In this document: in pieces, positions 1 to 14,955 of the stretch
Layout of the letters: each line of letters begins with the position of its first letter
Position numbering within the stretch: the first letter of the stretch is position 1
Assembly (NCBI GenBank): GCA_015075175.1
Contig: JABTUV010000018.1
Location: 1 to 64,000 of the forward strand
DNA length: 64,000 nucleotides
Origin: a bacterium
Lineage (GTDB): Bacteria; Hinthialibacterota; Hinthialibacteria; H5-UNCL2
Direction: 5' to 3'
The notes under the pieces: generated by a model
What the model was told of the DNA's origin: nothing
The model's database searches: none
Seen by the model: only the letters and a program-made list of their open reading frames with translations
Program-made: the position numbers and the translations under genes

Positions 1-651
1 CCCCTCCAATTGTTTCGGATTGAGGATGCCGTTAAAAATTTCATAATAATTGCTTAGCGTGATCAATTTTCCCTGCGAGACATCCCCCAAGTCGGGACGG
101 GTTGTCAGAAAAATAGGCGCCGGGAATTCCGGCAGAAAGTGATCGGGAAAGTCGAAGTCCAAATCAAACCGACTCAAGTCTCGTCCCGTCTGTTTTTGAA
201 CCTCGGCAATATGGAACTTTGGAAAAAGCATCCCGCCCTCGGGGTGGTTGGGATGGGGAAGCGGATAAAACCCGGCCGGCCACAGGTCTTTCTCCTTGAT
301 TTCCTCCGGAGTCATTCCGGTCAACTGATCCCAAGTCGCACCACCGGGCAATTTAACGCGGACCCCTTCTTGCACCGGCTTGCCTCGAAACATCGTGAGG
401 CCGGGTGCCGCACGATTGGCCATATCATAACGCTCCTGCAAGAGCTTTTGGTGCTCCGCCTCGACACGAGACTTATCGGCCACCATCTTATCCACAATTT
501 TCTGGAAGGATTCGGTAATGTCCACAGGCATGTAGCTAGACGCTTGATCCGCCGCCCTGGCGCCATTGCCGCCGAGACGCCAGAAAGCGAAAATTCCCCC
601 GGCTGAAAGAACCAAAACCGCGCCAACCCATGCAAGACGCTTTTTATTCAT
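1..651 (-). CDS. Cytochrome c peroxidase-like / 'cytochrome B6'-type protein, N-terminal part
   Basis: This gene is open to the window edge, so only the first 217 codons are visible. It starts at ATG 651, preceded by AAGGAGG six bases upstream. The protein begins with two lysines and a hydrophobic stretch (residues 6-24), consistent with a signal peptide or membrane anchor. A charged helical region follows, then a Pro/His-rich segment with FYPLPHPNHPEGGM and a run rich in Asp, Phe and Pro. This order recalls long bacterial proteins annotated as cytochrome B6 or di-heme cytochrome c peroxidase. No CXXCH heme motif lies in the visible part; family members carry it further downstream. The neighbouring katG suggests a shared peroxide-defence role, which is inference. 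The family name is from recollection only. Confidence 0.5.
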   Translation of the reverse strand, partial: MNKKRLAWVGAVLVLSAGGIFAFWRLGGNGARAADQASSYMPVDITESFQKIVDKMVADKSRVEAEHQKLLQERYDMANRAAPGLTMFRGKPVQEGVRVKLPGGATWDQLTGMTPEEIKEKDLWPAGFYPLPHPNHPEGGMLFPKFHIAEVQKQTGRDLSRFDLDFDFPDHFLPEFPAPIFLTTRPDLGDVSQGKLITLSNYYEIFNGILNPKQLEG

Positions 652-687
652 GGCCAGCCTCCTTTTTTCCATAGGATTGGATCACTT

Positions 688-718
688 ATTATAGATGGCC
701 GCGATATTATCACGGCAA
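688..718 (-). promoter_or_regulatory. Candidate sigma70-type promoter of the cytochrome gene
   Basis: Read on the minus strand, TTGCCG (713-718) precedes a perfect TATAAT (688-693) with a 19-base spacer. It lies 37 bases upstream of the ATG at 651. The -10 box is strong, but the spacer is longer than the ideal 17. Confidence 0.35.
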
Positions 719-764
719 AACCCGACCCCTCAAACGAAAACTCCCCAACCCGAGATCATTGTGC

Positions 765-3116
<2,352 letters not shown>

Positions 3117-3200
3117 TCAAGCGAGGTTTGGGGCCGCCGGGTGCGGACGGATCGCCCGTCCCGCACGCCAACTCTTTATTTGTCAATGAGTTGTGCACGG

Positions 3201-5022
3201 TTAGCGTGGCGCTGTCTTGACCGTCGGACGCCGGGCGCGTTCGAGCGAAGCGGTCCCGTTCCTTTCAGGCTGTTGCGCAGGCAGATCGACGACCCACTCC
3301 ACGCGGGCGCCCCTCGAGTCGCCCTTCTCCAGGTTCACTTCGCGTGTCGCCGCCGCCGATCCCGACATCACGGTCACGCGGTAGCGCCCGAAAAAGCCCC
3401 GAAACGCGAACCGGCCCGTCTCATCCGTCCGCCCGCTGATACGCGTCATCCATTCCTCGCGGATCAGCCGCCGCAGCCGGAGATACGCCGGCTTGGGCCG
3501 CATCTCGGCGTCGACCAGCCCTCCGTTCTTCCGCCACGACGTCGCGTCCGACAGGTCCCACCAGGTGATCGCTACGACGGCCGGATGCCCGAAGCAAACC
3601 CGATAGAACTTCTCCGCGAACTCCGCCTGCTTCTCCTCGTCCCACACGCCCCGATCGACCATCCCGACGACCCGCTCGCCGTCCGAGGTCGGAGTGAACT
3701 CCGTTATGTGAAGGCCCTTCCCCAACTCCGCGTATCGATCCAGAATCTCCCACGTCCGGTCCATGGGGAACCACAGGTGCGGCGGTTCATGCGCCTGAAT
3801 CCCGATTCCGTCGAAAGGCACGCCGGCCCGGACGGCCGCTTTCAGCAATTCGTAAAATGGCGGACACCCGTCGGCCATCACTTGGTAGTCGTTCACGATC
3901 AGGCAGGCGTCAGGACGGGCTTGGCGCGCCCAGCGGTACGGCTCGTCGATGGCTACCCCCTTGCAGTGAGCCGGCTCATTGACGATCTCCCAGAACTCGA
4001 TGGCGTCGCCGAACCGTCCCAGAAGGTCGAAAATCCGCGCCCGCTGCAGCTCCGGGGGCGGCATCCGGTCTCCGTTCCACGCCGGTTTGCCTGAAATCGC
4101 GTCCCACAACACCGGGTGCGCTTTCATGCGGATGCCGCGCTCCTTGCACCACTCGATCACGGTCTCGGTGTAGGCGTAGTTGGGCCGGCCGCGCTCCTCT
4201 TCATACCAGCGCCAATAGAACGGCAGCGTGGCGTAGTTGAAGAGTGCTTCGAACCGCGCCTTATGTTCCTCAGCCGGGCTCATGTCAGGCCGGGCGGCTG
4301 TACTCTCGTAGTCCCTGACGTAGTGGGCTTTTCTTCAGCCAGTCGAACGAGAAGATATTGCATCCGAAAAGGAAGGCGTGGTCGACCTGCTCGACGGAGA
4401 CTTCGGCGTCCGGAACCGGTCGGGCGCCGTTTCGCACCACGACGGTCGCATCGCGCTTGCGGTGTTGCTCGGTCGATTCGGCCGCCTTCGCCAGGGTCAT
4501 CGCCTCGGCTGCGTCCTCGCGCGCCCGGCGGCTCGCCTGCCAGCGCTCCGCGTCGCCCCGGCTGACCGTCGCATGTCTCCGTTGGGCCGTGATTTCAATC
4601 CGGTCCAGATAAAGATTGCGGTCCTCCGAGTCGGTCCTGGCGTCATTGAGAAACGAAACGGCCAGCCGGAAGACGCCCGGTTCGAGCGCAATCTGGAACG
4701 TGTAATCGCGCGCCCGGGCCGACTCGACCGTTGTCTCTCCGCGCGCCTCCCCGTCGACTGAAACCCTCATCCGCGGCCACTGGCCCTCCGCCGGCGAACC
4801 GTAGGCTCGCACCTTCAACACGTACTCGCCGGCTGCCTCAATATGCACGTAATCGCCCACCTCGCCCGCCGACCACAGGTTCCAGATGCCGGGCGTCGCT
4901 TCCGCCCCGATGGTGCGGACGCTCGCCTCTTCGGCCTCGATCACCAGCGCCCCTGCCGTCCAGGGGAGGCTCCACGCCAGCCAGCCGATTACGACCGTCC
5001 GAAATTGAAGGCTTCGCGTCAT
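3201..5022 (-). CDS. Secreted GH10 endo-xylanase with N-terminal CBM60-like module (one frameshift)
   Basis: Predicted secreted endo-1,4-beta-xylanase of about 607 residues. It starts at ATG 5022 with a hydrophobic signal peptide (residues 8-25). Residues about 26-145 resemble a calcium-dependent xylan-binding module of the CBM60 type (WPRMRVSVDG ... DRNLYLDRIEI). Then comes the GH10 entry motif HAFLFGCNIFSFD. The barrel continues in another frame with the likely acid/base Glu in WEIVNEPAH and the nucleophile Glu in LHITEFT. A short C-terminal beta domain (ISGRTDETGRFAFRGFFGRY) resembles a carboxypeptidase-regulatory fold. The frame changes once between about 4290 and 4325. Both halves carry conserved family sequence, so I read this as one gene with an indel, probably a sequencing error. 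Xylan as substrate is inferred from the family. Confidence 0.85.
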
Positions 5023-5230
5023 CCGTGCATTCCCTGTCCGTGAATTCCGAACATGAACCGAGGTCTCCCAGCGACACGCTCACGAAAGCTCGTTTCCTCC
5101 GACATGGATGGCATTCTGGCCTGGACGAAGCTCAGGATCAATGGAATTGGTTTCCGATGCGGACCGGGAGGCGGCGAGACGGACCGTCCATGGCTGCATG
5201 GCGGTTGCAACGACGGCGCGGCGCAGCTTT

Positions 5231-8200
5231 TCACGGAGTTCGCAGGTCGACCTTGTCGTTCACCAAAACCACGTGCCGCCAGACGGTCGCGTCGCTCTCC
5301 GACAGGTCGAGCGGGACCTGCGCGGGGCGGTAGCCGGGCTTGCGAATCCAGAGCGTATAGTGCCGGCGCGCGAAGCCGGCGCTCCACGTGTTGTGTGCGC
5401 GGGTCAGGACGACCACGCCGCGCGAGGTGGGATTGCCGTAGGCGTCGCGCACCTCGACTTGGGCGTCGCGCAGCGGCGAGCCGGTTTCATCGACCATGGT
5501 GAGCCGGACCACCACGCCGGGCGACAGGACGAAATTGCGGCGCGTGGGCTCGCCCGCGCGGATCACGACTCCCGTCTCCTCGCTCGGCGCCACCACACCG
5601 TCGGGCAAGTGCACCATGCAGGTCACGTCATAGCGTCCGGGTGTCACGTTCTCCAGCTTGTACTCGCCGCCCGCCAAGCTGCGAGGACCCAGCTGCGTCA
5701 GGGTGGCGCCGCTGTCGCGGTCGCGTAAAATAAAAAGCGCATTGACGCGCGAGTCCTCGCCCAGACCCATGCCGGAGATGAAGCCTGTCAGCGTTCCCGA
5801 CGGGGAGAGGGCGATGCGCAGCTCGGCCGTGCGGTCGCCGCGTACCTCGAGAGGAGCGACGGCGGTGCGCCGTTCGTAAATGGCGCGCGCGAGATAGGCG
5901 CCGGGCGAACTCGTCGATCTGGAGACTCCCTGGCGGTCGGTAGTCGCGCCGGCGGGTCGGCACGCCGGCCCGCCCCATCTCCGCCCTCGACCGGTTGCTG
6001 GAAGGCCGACTCGGAGGCCGGCTCGAGCGCCACGACCGCCCCGCGTACCGGTTGGCCGTTCTCGTCTACGACCACGCCGCGGACGCCGCCCTCCGGCAGC
6101 TTGAGGGTCACCGTCCGCTCGCCCGACTGCGGCATCTCGACCGGCTCGCTCACCGGCACGCTCTCAAGATTGCGCGCCGCATGGACGAAGTAGCGGCCGC
6201 CCGGCGCAAGCCCCAGCAGTTGGAACTTGCCCTCCGCGTCGGTGCGCGTATGGGCGACGCCGAAGCGGCGAACGTCGCCGATGTCGGCGATCTCGCCCTC
6301 CGACAGGCCGATCCAGACATCGGGCACGGGTTGGTTGCGCTTCATCACCGTGCCCTTGAGGGTGACGCAATCGCGGGCGCCGAAGTGGCAGACGGCGACC
6401 TCGCCCTCTTTCACGACCACCAGTTGGCGGGTGCGCATCTCGGCGCTGCCGAGAGGCCCGCCGGCGCCGGCCGGCCCGGGACCGCCGCGCCGTTCTCCGG
6501 GTAGCGGTGAAGCGGCCTGCGCCAAGGGCAGCGCCATGCCTTCGCCCAGGGCGGTCCGGGGTGCCAGTTGCAGGTTGGCGGCTTGCGGGACCATGAACCG
6601 TTGCGCCCCGGCTGGAGCGGCGTCGCCGCCTGGTTGCGGCGGTCGCGCGTCGCCCTCGCGCCGCTCCCCGGCGTCCCCTCGTTCCGGCGCGCTCCGGCGC
6701 CGCTGCGGCAGCTCCACGCTTACGATGTACGGGCCGGGCTCCAGATAATCCACGCGATACTCTCCCGCCGCATTCGTGTACGTCTGCCCTCCGCGCAACT
6801 GCCGGTCATTGAGCAGCCCCCCCGCCCCGCCGACGGTGACGCGCGCGTTAGGAAGCGGCTCACCGGTCACGCTGGTGACGCTGCCGGCGATGCCGCCCCC
6901 CGTCGACAGCGTGATTTCGACCTCCTCGTCGCCCGTCTCGATGCCGGAAAGCCGGCCGGGCGCGTAGTCCGTGGCCGTGACGAGAAGGTCGTAGACGCCG
7001 TACTCCAGCGGTTGATGGCGGAAGTAGCCGGTCGCGCTGGTAATGGCCTCGGCGCGATAGTCCTCTGGGAAGCCCATCATCGCCGCGCGCGCGTCATCGA
7101 GGCGCGCCCGTCCATATTGCACCCGCGCTCCCTGGACCGGGCTGCCGGACCTGGTCCTGACGAATCCGGCGATGGCGTCGCCGCCGGACAGGTAGAGATC
7201 GCGCTGCACCTCCGTCCCGCCGGCGATGCGGACAAAGCGCGCGTGGCGGCGTAGGCCGGCGCGGCGACCGCCAACTGGTAGGCGCCCTCGCGCAGGGCGG
7301 GGAACCGGAAGCGGCCGGCCGCGTCGGACTCCACCTGCGTCCGGCCCCAGGCGCTCGTGAGTTCCAGCACGGCGCCGGAGACCGGCGACTCTTTGCGCCT
7401 GTCCAGCACGCGCCCCGCCAGGCTGCCACCCTTCTGCAATTCCACCGTGACTCCCGTCACTTCCCGGCCCACTTCCACCTGAAGCCGCTCCAGATCGGGA
7501 TGGGGGAGCATGAAGGAATCGCCCCATACGGCGTCGAGTCGATATTCTCCGCGGGGAAGGCCGGACAGGAAGAAGCGGCCGTCGGCGTCGGCGGTAACCG
7601 CATACGAAGAGCGTTCCAGGCGATGGGCGGATATGATGGCGCGGGGCGCCGGCTGGCCGGTCTCCGCCTGCAGCGCGACGCCGGAAATGGCGCCGCCCCG
7701 GCTGAGTACGAAATCCACGCCCGCCGTGCCCGAACCCACCTGCGTCTTCCGGCCGCGCACGAAGCCGCTGGCTTCCGCCACCAGATCGTAGTGCACGCGC
7801 GGCCACAGCCCGGCCAGCACGAAATAGCCGCTGGCGTCGGCGATCGCCGTGATGGATTGATGGAATTCGGCCACGAGCGGGATCAACTTCTGGTCGATGG
7901 CATACAGCGTGGCGGTGATGCGCGCGCCGGACAGGGGTTCGCCGGAGAGATTAGCCCGCACCTGCCCCCGGATGGGCGCTTCCGGCAGGAGCAACACGGT
8001 AGCATCGGAGAGCGTCGCGCCCGCCAAGAGGTTCAAGCCCGCCAGGCCGGTTCGCGCATAGCCCGTCGCCTCGACTACCAGCCGGCAGGGTCCCGGCAGG
8101 AGACTGTCGAAACGGTACGCGCCGGTAGTGGACGAAATGGCCGTCGCGTCCGCGATTCCCGTGGGGCCGAACACGCAGAGCGGAACGTTGGACACGGGGG

Positions 8201-8462
8201 CGAGGTCCCCGTCGATCACGAGTCCGGCAAGTTGCGCGTGGGGATCGCCGCGATCCGCCGCGCGCGGCGCCACGGGCGGCAGGGCGAGCGGCGCGGGCGC
8301 CGAGGCCCCTTCTCCCAGCTGGGCGATGGGCGTCGCCTTGGGAATCGCCGCCGGTTCCGGCTGTCGCCAGGGAGCGGACCAATACACCGCCGCCACGCCC
8401 CCGATGAGGCACGCGACCGGCAGGATGAGCATCCAGGGTGAGATACCGCGTTTTTGGGCCAT
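5231..8462 (-). CDS. Large membrane-anchored carboxypeptidase-regulatory-like (Cna-B/CarboxypepD) repeat protein (two frameshifts)
   Basis: This is a protein of about 1,080 residues built from repeated beta-sandwich units. Each has the pattern G-x-V-x-D ... G-x-P-x-x-G-A-x-V ... T-D-A-x-G-x-[FY] ... L-x-x-G-x-Y, as in carboxypeptidase regulatory-like domains. At least eight such units are visible. It starts at ATG 8462 with AGAAAGG upstream, followed by one hydrophobic segment (residues 10-30) and a Pro/Ala-rich linker, so it is probably anchored in the inner membrane with its repeats in the periplasm. The reading frame changes near 7250 and again between about 5975 and 5890, each time resuming with clear repeat sequence. 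No catalytic domain is seen. It sits downstream of a repeat element and upstream of the GH10 gene on the same strand. A structural or binding role is inference. Confidence 0.7.
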
Positions 8463-8507
8463 GAACAAACCTTTCTGGAGTCAACCCCGCCCGCCGATGC
8501 GCCCTTT

Positions 8508-8612
8508 CGAGTACAAAAGGGCGGCGCTCGGTGGAGTACAGGCTTCAGCCTGCATCCCGGCACGTTCACCCTCTTGAGTACAAAAGGGCGGCACCCGATA
8601 GGTTGCGTCCCC
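8508..8612. repeat. Intergenic palindromic repeat, 'aggcttcagcctg' type
   Basis: Two copies of a unit starting GTACAAAAGGGCGGC flank an inverted repeat containing AGGCTTCAGCCTG. Related sequence recurs near 20028-20075 and 50270-50330. It lies between divergent genes (repeat protein and ligA). Confidence 0.6.
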
Positions 8613-8664
8613 TCTGGAATCAACGCGCCCGCATGACTATAATTACGCCATCCCAACGCGCGAG

Positions 8665-10682
<2,018 letters not shown>

Positions 10683-10841
10683 GGATCGTCCACGGCGGGG
10701 AGGCAAAGAAGCGTGGTCCAAAAGACCCCTTGCCGAAAGGTCCTTGAACGTCTAGAGTTTCGGCTTCTGGTCAAAGCCGCGCGTTGCACCCCCACCGCGC
10801 GCCCCGACCGCACATCCCGGTTTTCTCGGAGTATCCCACGC

Positions 10842-11429
10842 ATGTCTCGAATGCGCGATAACCTTGCCTTTTTCCGGCAGTTCCTGGTCCGTCCCGCCGC
10901 CATTGGCGCACTGCTTCCCAGTTCCCGATTCCTGGCCCGCGCCGTGGTCAGCGGCCTGGAGCTGGACAGCGCCCGGCTGGTGGTCGAGGTCGGGCCGGGG
11001 ACGGGCATCTTCACCGACCACGTTCTGCCCCTGCTGTCGCCGCGAACCGACTTCTTCGCTGTCGAGATCAATCCCCACCTGGCGGCGATCTTCCGCCAGC
11101 GGCACCCGGATGTGACGCTCTACGTGGATTCGGCCGTCAACGTGCCCCGCATCGTAGCGGAGCATGGCTCCCGGCAGGTCGATGCCATCATTTCCGGCCT
11201 TCCCTGGGCTTCGTTCAAACCGGAACTGCAGGACGAGCTGATGGGAGCCTTCCTGTCGGTGCTGAAGCCGGGAGGCCAGTTTGTCAGTTACGGTTACATC
11301 CAGGGGATGGTCCTGCCGGCGGCGCAGCGGTTCCGCCAGACGTTGTTGCGGCAGTTTTCCTATGTGAAGTTGTCCGGGCCGGTGTGGCTCAACGTCCCGC
11401 CGGCGTTTTACTACCAGTGCCGTTTGTGA
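10842..11429 (+). CDS. Class I SAM-dependent methyltransferase (phospholipid N-methyltransferase / rRNA dimethylase-like)
   Basis: A 195-residue methyltransferase. The SAM-binding motif I VVEVGPGTGIFTDHVL lies near residues 46-61, followed by the acidic motif II in FFAVEINPHLA and a DAIISGLPWASF motif near residue 110. Small PmtA-like phospholipid methyltransferases and KsgA-like rRNA dimethylases share this layout. The Leu-Pro-Trp after motif IV fits the small lipid-methyltransferase group better than KsgA's NLPY. The start ATG 10842 has GGAG nine bases upstream; a longer in-frame extension lacks a ribosome site. The gene follows ligA on the same strand after 159 bases. The substrate is not determined. 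Confidence 0.75.
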   Translation: MSRMRDNLAFFRQFLVRPAAIGALLPSSRFLARAVVSGLELDSARLVVEVGPGTGIFTDHVLPLLSPRTDFFAVEINPHLAAIFRQRHPDVTLYVDSAVNVPRIVAEHGSRQVDAIISGLPWASFKPELQDELMGAFLSVLKPGGQFVSYGYIQGMVLPAAQRFRQTLLRQFSYVKLSGPVWLNVPPAFYYQCRL

Positions 11430-11439
11430 AGAGTCAATT

Positions 11440-11525
11440 GGAGTGCGGCAGCTGGGGGCGGCGCGCAGCACCCCTCGATACGGCCTCCGGTCTACTCGGG
11501 GCACGGCGCTACGCAACTACGAGTA
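11440..11525. repeat. Composite intergenic repeat (CGGCAGC unit plus CCCTCGATACGG unit)
   Basis: This segment holds GAGTGCGGCAGC, then CACCCCTCGATACGGCC and a GCTACGCAACTACG end. A close relative is at 59205-59262 (CACCCCTCGATACGGCC ... CGCGCAACTAC). Both lie just downstream of or between genes. The inverted arms CCCTCGATACGG / CTCGGGG can form a hairpin. Confidence 0.55.
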
Positions 11526-11566
11526 CGAGCAAGTGCAGATTGTACGGACTGAGTCGCGTTATCAAC

Positions 11567-11890
11567 TCATCCTGCTTGCGGATAGGGCCGCACCACCAAC
11601 GTATCGCGTCCCCAAGCAGGTTTGGGCCGGAGGACCATTCCCGCCGAACACGCCTCCTCCAACCGGCAGATCTCCAGGCGGCAGTTCAGGCCGCATGGAT
11701 GCGGTCCGGAGCGCTTCCAGAGGCATTCATGCGCTCCTCCGTCCACGTAGGTTTTGCAGGTCGGGGGTGAGGAGGGACCGCGAAGAGGCAGGATGCGCCA
11801 CGGTTGGATGCTGCGCAACCACCGTCCCATCACGAACGCAAGCGCGACCACGAGGCACGGCAAAAGACAGAGGGTGCAAAAAAGAGCCAT
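11567..11890 (-). CDS. Hypothetical small membrane protein
   Basis: A 107-codon frame with GGAGG ten bases before its ATG. It begins with a hydrophobic helix (FCTLCLLPCLVVALAFVMG, residues 4-22), then a basic and Cys-containing tail with a short repeat-like stretch (CRLEICRLEEAC). I recognise no family. The ribosome site and N-terminal helix favour a real gene, but the surrounding region is repeat-rich and the tail composition is ordinary for translated GC-rich noise, so this is uncertain. Confidence 0.35.
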   Translation of the reverse strand: MALFCTLCLLPCLVVALAFVMGRWLRSIQPWRILPLRGPSSPPTCKTYVDGGAHECLWKRSGPHPCGLNCRLEICRLEEACSAGMVLRPKPAWGRDTLVVRPYPQAG

Positions 11891-12087
11891 CTCGTCTTTT
11901 CCTCCGAAGTGGTTCCGGCGGGATGTTCTCTATATAACGGGATTTTAGTCGAATTCAACGGTAATCGTCCCCGCCGCACAAAAAACCCCTCGACCGCCGA
12001 CGGCTCCGTAACGGCGACCTGCCGGTCACCGGTCTCGGGGACCTCCAGGTCCCTGATGGCGCGCCAAGTGTCGGCAGGATGCCGACA

Positions 12088-14301
12088 CTACGGCTCATCT
12101 TCCGGCCTACCCAACCGCCACTCCAGCACGTCGAAAAAGAGATCATAAGCCGTCGCGTCCTTCACCCTGCGGTTGAAGACCCAGAGCCGCTGCGGCGAGA
12201 GGAGAAACGTGTAGGGTTGATCCTCCCACAGCTTGCGATGCACGATCCGGAAGAGCTCTGCGCGCTTTTCCGGGTCCAGTTCCGCACGCGCCGCCTCCAG
12301 GAGCCGGTCCGCGTCGGGATCGGCGTACTGCTCGCGGTTGAAGCCGTCCAGGGTCTGCGAGCTATGGAACCACTCGTAGGGATCGGACTCGAAGCCGAGC
12401 AGCCACTGGCCGAAGGAGGCGTCGTAGTTGCGCTTCTTGACCCAGTCCAGCCAGAGGGCGAACTCGACGTTGCGGACGCGGCAGCGCACGCCGACCTTCT
12501 CGCAATTACGGACCATGGTGAGGGCCGCCCAGTTGTTCTGGGCGTCCGCCGCGCCCGACACGAGCACGTCGAACTCGAACACCTCGCGCCGGTCGGGATC
12601 GCCGTCCAGCGGCTCCCGCTGGATCATCCCGTCGTTGTTCAGGTCTTTTTCGCGGACGCCGTCGCCGTCCCGGTCGATCCAGCCCGCTTCGTCCAGGAGC
12701 GCCCGTGCCCGCTCCACGTCGTAGCGGTACGGCGGCAGGCAGTCGTCGTAGCCCGGTTCCTTGAAGAACGCCGGCCCCGTGATCGGCCGCGCGTAGCCGA
12801 GATAGATGTGCCGGACCGCGTCCTCCGCGTCGAAGAGGTACGACATGGCCCGTCGGCAGCGCGGGTCGGAGAAGAACGAACGCCGGTTGTTCCAGGCGAT
12901 GTACACGTAACCGGGACTGAAGAACGTGCGCGTGTAGAAGTGGCGTTGGAAGTCCTCTCGCGCGACCGCCCGCCAGAAGGTCCAGGGGTTGCCCAAGGAC
13001 ATCGCGTCCACGTCGCCCTTGCGGAAAGCCTGGAATGCCACCACCGGGTCGGTGATGATCTTGAACTCCACGCGTTGGATGGAGGGTTTCACTTCTCCCC
13101 AGTAGTCGTCCCAGCGCTCCAGGATCACGCGGGTGTGGCGCTCCCAGGAGACGAAGCGGTAGGGTCCCGTGCCCAGCGGCGCATCGCGGCGCGGATGCTC
13201 GGCCAGAGGACCGGAAAAGTCGCCGTAGTAGTGTTCGGCGACCAGCCGCAGATCGGCGCAATTCTGAAGGTTGGTGTAAATGCGCCGCGGATAGTGCCAG
13301 CGCAGCGTGAAGTCGTCCAGTTTCTCCAGTCTCACGTCGTCCACGTGGCAGGCGATCAGCTTGAAATGGGTCGTTTCGGGAAAGAGCTGGGAGAGCTGGA
13401 CCATCCCCTCCACGGCGTTCTCGCTTACGGCGAACGTGGCGCCGGCCGGGGACTGGGGGCCGGTCGCGTGCCAGCCGTCGGAGAAGGGATAACGGTTGCC
13501 GCTGTCGACGAAAAGGACCGCGTCCCAGCGCGCCACCCGGCTGGAGGGACTGTAGGCGACCGACTCGCCCGGCTCGCGCGCCAGAAAGACGACCAGGTCG
13601 TGGAGGGGTTTCCGGTTCGCGGACAGGTACAACCGACCGTCCCGGCGCGCCGCCCACAGGGCCAGCCCGCTCTCCTCCGCCAGCAACGCCGCCTCCGTCT
13701 CCGGCGTGCCGTCCATGACCGCCGGCTGCGACAACTCCGGCAGCGCCTCCCAGTCGATCGCCAGGTACTCTTCCGCCTCCACGCGCCCGTCGCCGTTGTC
13801 GGGGGGCAGGGTCTCCGCGATCCAGCCGTCCACGTATCCGCTGCGGGCGTATCCGGGAACGTCCAGCTCCATCGACTTGCGGAACGAGAACAGCACGTCG
13901 TCCGCGTCGAAGCGTTCCCCGTCGTGCCAGCGCACGTCCTTTCTCAGATACAGCGTGTAGTCCAGTCCATCGGGGGAAATTTCGTAGTGCGTGATCAGGC
14001 GGGGAATGAGCCGGTTGTGGCGATAGTCCCATTCCAGGAGATTGTGGTTGTAATAATCCTGCACGTAGGAAGCGTCGGCGCTGGTGCGCAGGAGGGGATT
14101 GAGGTAGTCGGGGTCGGCGCCCAGCCAGCGGCGCAGGGTGTTGTCGGTGCGGGGGGTGAAGGGCGCGTGGCGCTTGCCCGCCGCCCAGGCCACGATCAGA
14201 ACCACCACGAGGACGGGAACGAGCCACCGGCTCCATGCAAGGAGGAGCGGGACTTGGGCGGGCAAGCGGCGGTCGTGCAAGGGCGGCATGGTTTCCGTCA
14301 T
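12088..14301 (-). CDS. Extracellular solute-binding protein, family 5 (peptide/oligopeptide-binding, DppA/OppA-like)
   Basis: This protein of about 737 residues has the family-5 solute-binding fold. Typical pieces are LGADPDYLNPLLRTSADA near residue 55, YTLYLRKDVRWHDGERFDADDVLFSF near residue 110, LGTGPYRFVSWERH mid-protein, and the C-terminal Q-x-LLGFESDPYEWFHSSQ block. ATG 14301 is followed by one hydrophobic helix (about residues 21-42) without a lipobox Cys, suggesting a membrane anchor. Two acidic loops (NGDGRVEAEEYL and DRDGDGVREKDLNNDG) look like calcium-binding EF-type loops inserted in the fold. No permease or ATPase genes are adjacent, so it is an orphan. Peptide binding is inferred from the family. 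A weak ribosome site leaves the exact start uncertain. Confidence 0.8.
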   Translation of the reverse strand: MTETMPPLHDRRLPAQVPLLLAWSRWLVPVLVVVLIVAWAAGKRHAPFTPRTDNTLRRWLGADPDYLNPLLRTSADASYVQDYYNHNLLEWDYRHNRLIPRLITHYEISPDGLDYTLYLRKDVRWHDGERFDADDVLFSFRKSMELDVPGYARSGYVDGWIAETLPPDNGDGRVEAEEYLAIDWEALPELSQPAVMDGTPETEAALLAEESGLALWAARRDGRLYLSANRKPLHDLVVFLAREPGESVAYSPSSRVARWDAVLFVDSGNRYPFSDGWHATGPQSPAGATFAVSENAVEGMVQLSQLFPETTHFKLIACHVDDVRLEKLDDFTLRWHYPRRIYTNLQNCADLRLVAEHYYGDFSGPLAEHPRRDAPLGTGPYRFVSWERHTRVILERWDDYWGEVKPSIQRVEFKIITDPVVAFQAFRKGDVDAMSLGNPWTFWRAVAREDFQRHFYTRTFFSPGYVYIAWNNRRSFFSDPRCRRAMSYLFDAEDAVRHIYLGYARPITGPAFFKEPGYDDCLPPYRYDVERARALLDEAGWIDRDGDGVREKDLNNDGMIQREPLDGDPDRREVFEFDVLVSGAADAQNNWAALTMVRNCEKVGVRCRVRNVEFALWLDWVKKRNYDASFGQWLLGFESDPYEWFHSSQTLDGFNREQYADPDADRLLEAARAELDPEKRAELFRIVHRKLWEDQPYTFLLSPQRLWVFNRRVKDATAYDLFFDVLEWRLGRPEDEP

Positions 14302-14955
14302 GGTTGCGGACTGCTGCCGCATGGTACAGGAGCGGGCGTGGGATGCAAGCGTTGTCGGCGGGGGCGGCCGGTTTCGAGCCGCCGTGGCCTCTCGGTAGCT
14401 CTCCCGAGTAGCGAAGCGTATCGAGGGACGGCCCCGAAGGAAGGTTGTGCCTCTCACGAAGGCGCCGCGGCGGGGCCTACTCGAGGACACGGCTCGGATT
14501 CTGTGCACGAAGGGGGCGAGTCGAGGACGCGGCTTACATTTGCGTGTTCTGCTGGAAAAAAACAGTGTGCCCGTGGAATGTATTTCAGAAAAAGAAGAAC
14601 CGAGTCCGGCAGTAGCGGCCCGACGAGCTCTATTTTGATGCGAGATGTCGCTTCGGGCCGCGTATCGAGAGGACGGTGTGAGTGCTGGCAGGCCGCCTTC
14701 AGCGGGGGGCAGTCCCTCATGAGGTCTTGCCTCACCCGTAAAGGACAAGAACCGAGGCCGCTCCGAAGGCGGGTTGGGCGCGTCGAGGGCGTCCTCTCGA
14801 TACGCCGGAGTACCGGCTACTCGAGGACTCGGTTTTTCTTTCTTTCGCAACTCAGGCAGGGCCCATTATTGGGAGCAGGCGCCGATTTTCCACGGAGACC
14901 TTCGCTCGGTGTGGGGGAGAGACTGGACAATCGGCGACTGTTCCGTGCCGGCACG
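14302..14955. repeat. Gene-free region with dispersed 'CTCGATACG ... CTCGAGGAC' repeats
   Basis: No convincing gene is found here. Several fragments share the words CTCGAGGAC, TATCGAGGGAC and CTCGATACG. The block 14790-14835 is identical to 22301-22346 in 45 of 46 positions, and flanking sequence (about 14708-14890 against 22214-22410) is similar but more diverged. The 46-base core is an imperfect hairpin with GTCCTCTCGA and TCGAGGAC arms. Confidence 0.65.

Noticed and set aside
3201-5022. Calling the broken GH10 gene, and other split genes, pseudogenes
   Set aside because: Each break is a single frame change with conserved residues resuming at once, and the same pattern affects essential genes, so sequencing error is the simpler reading.
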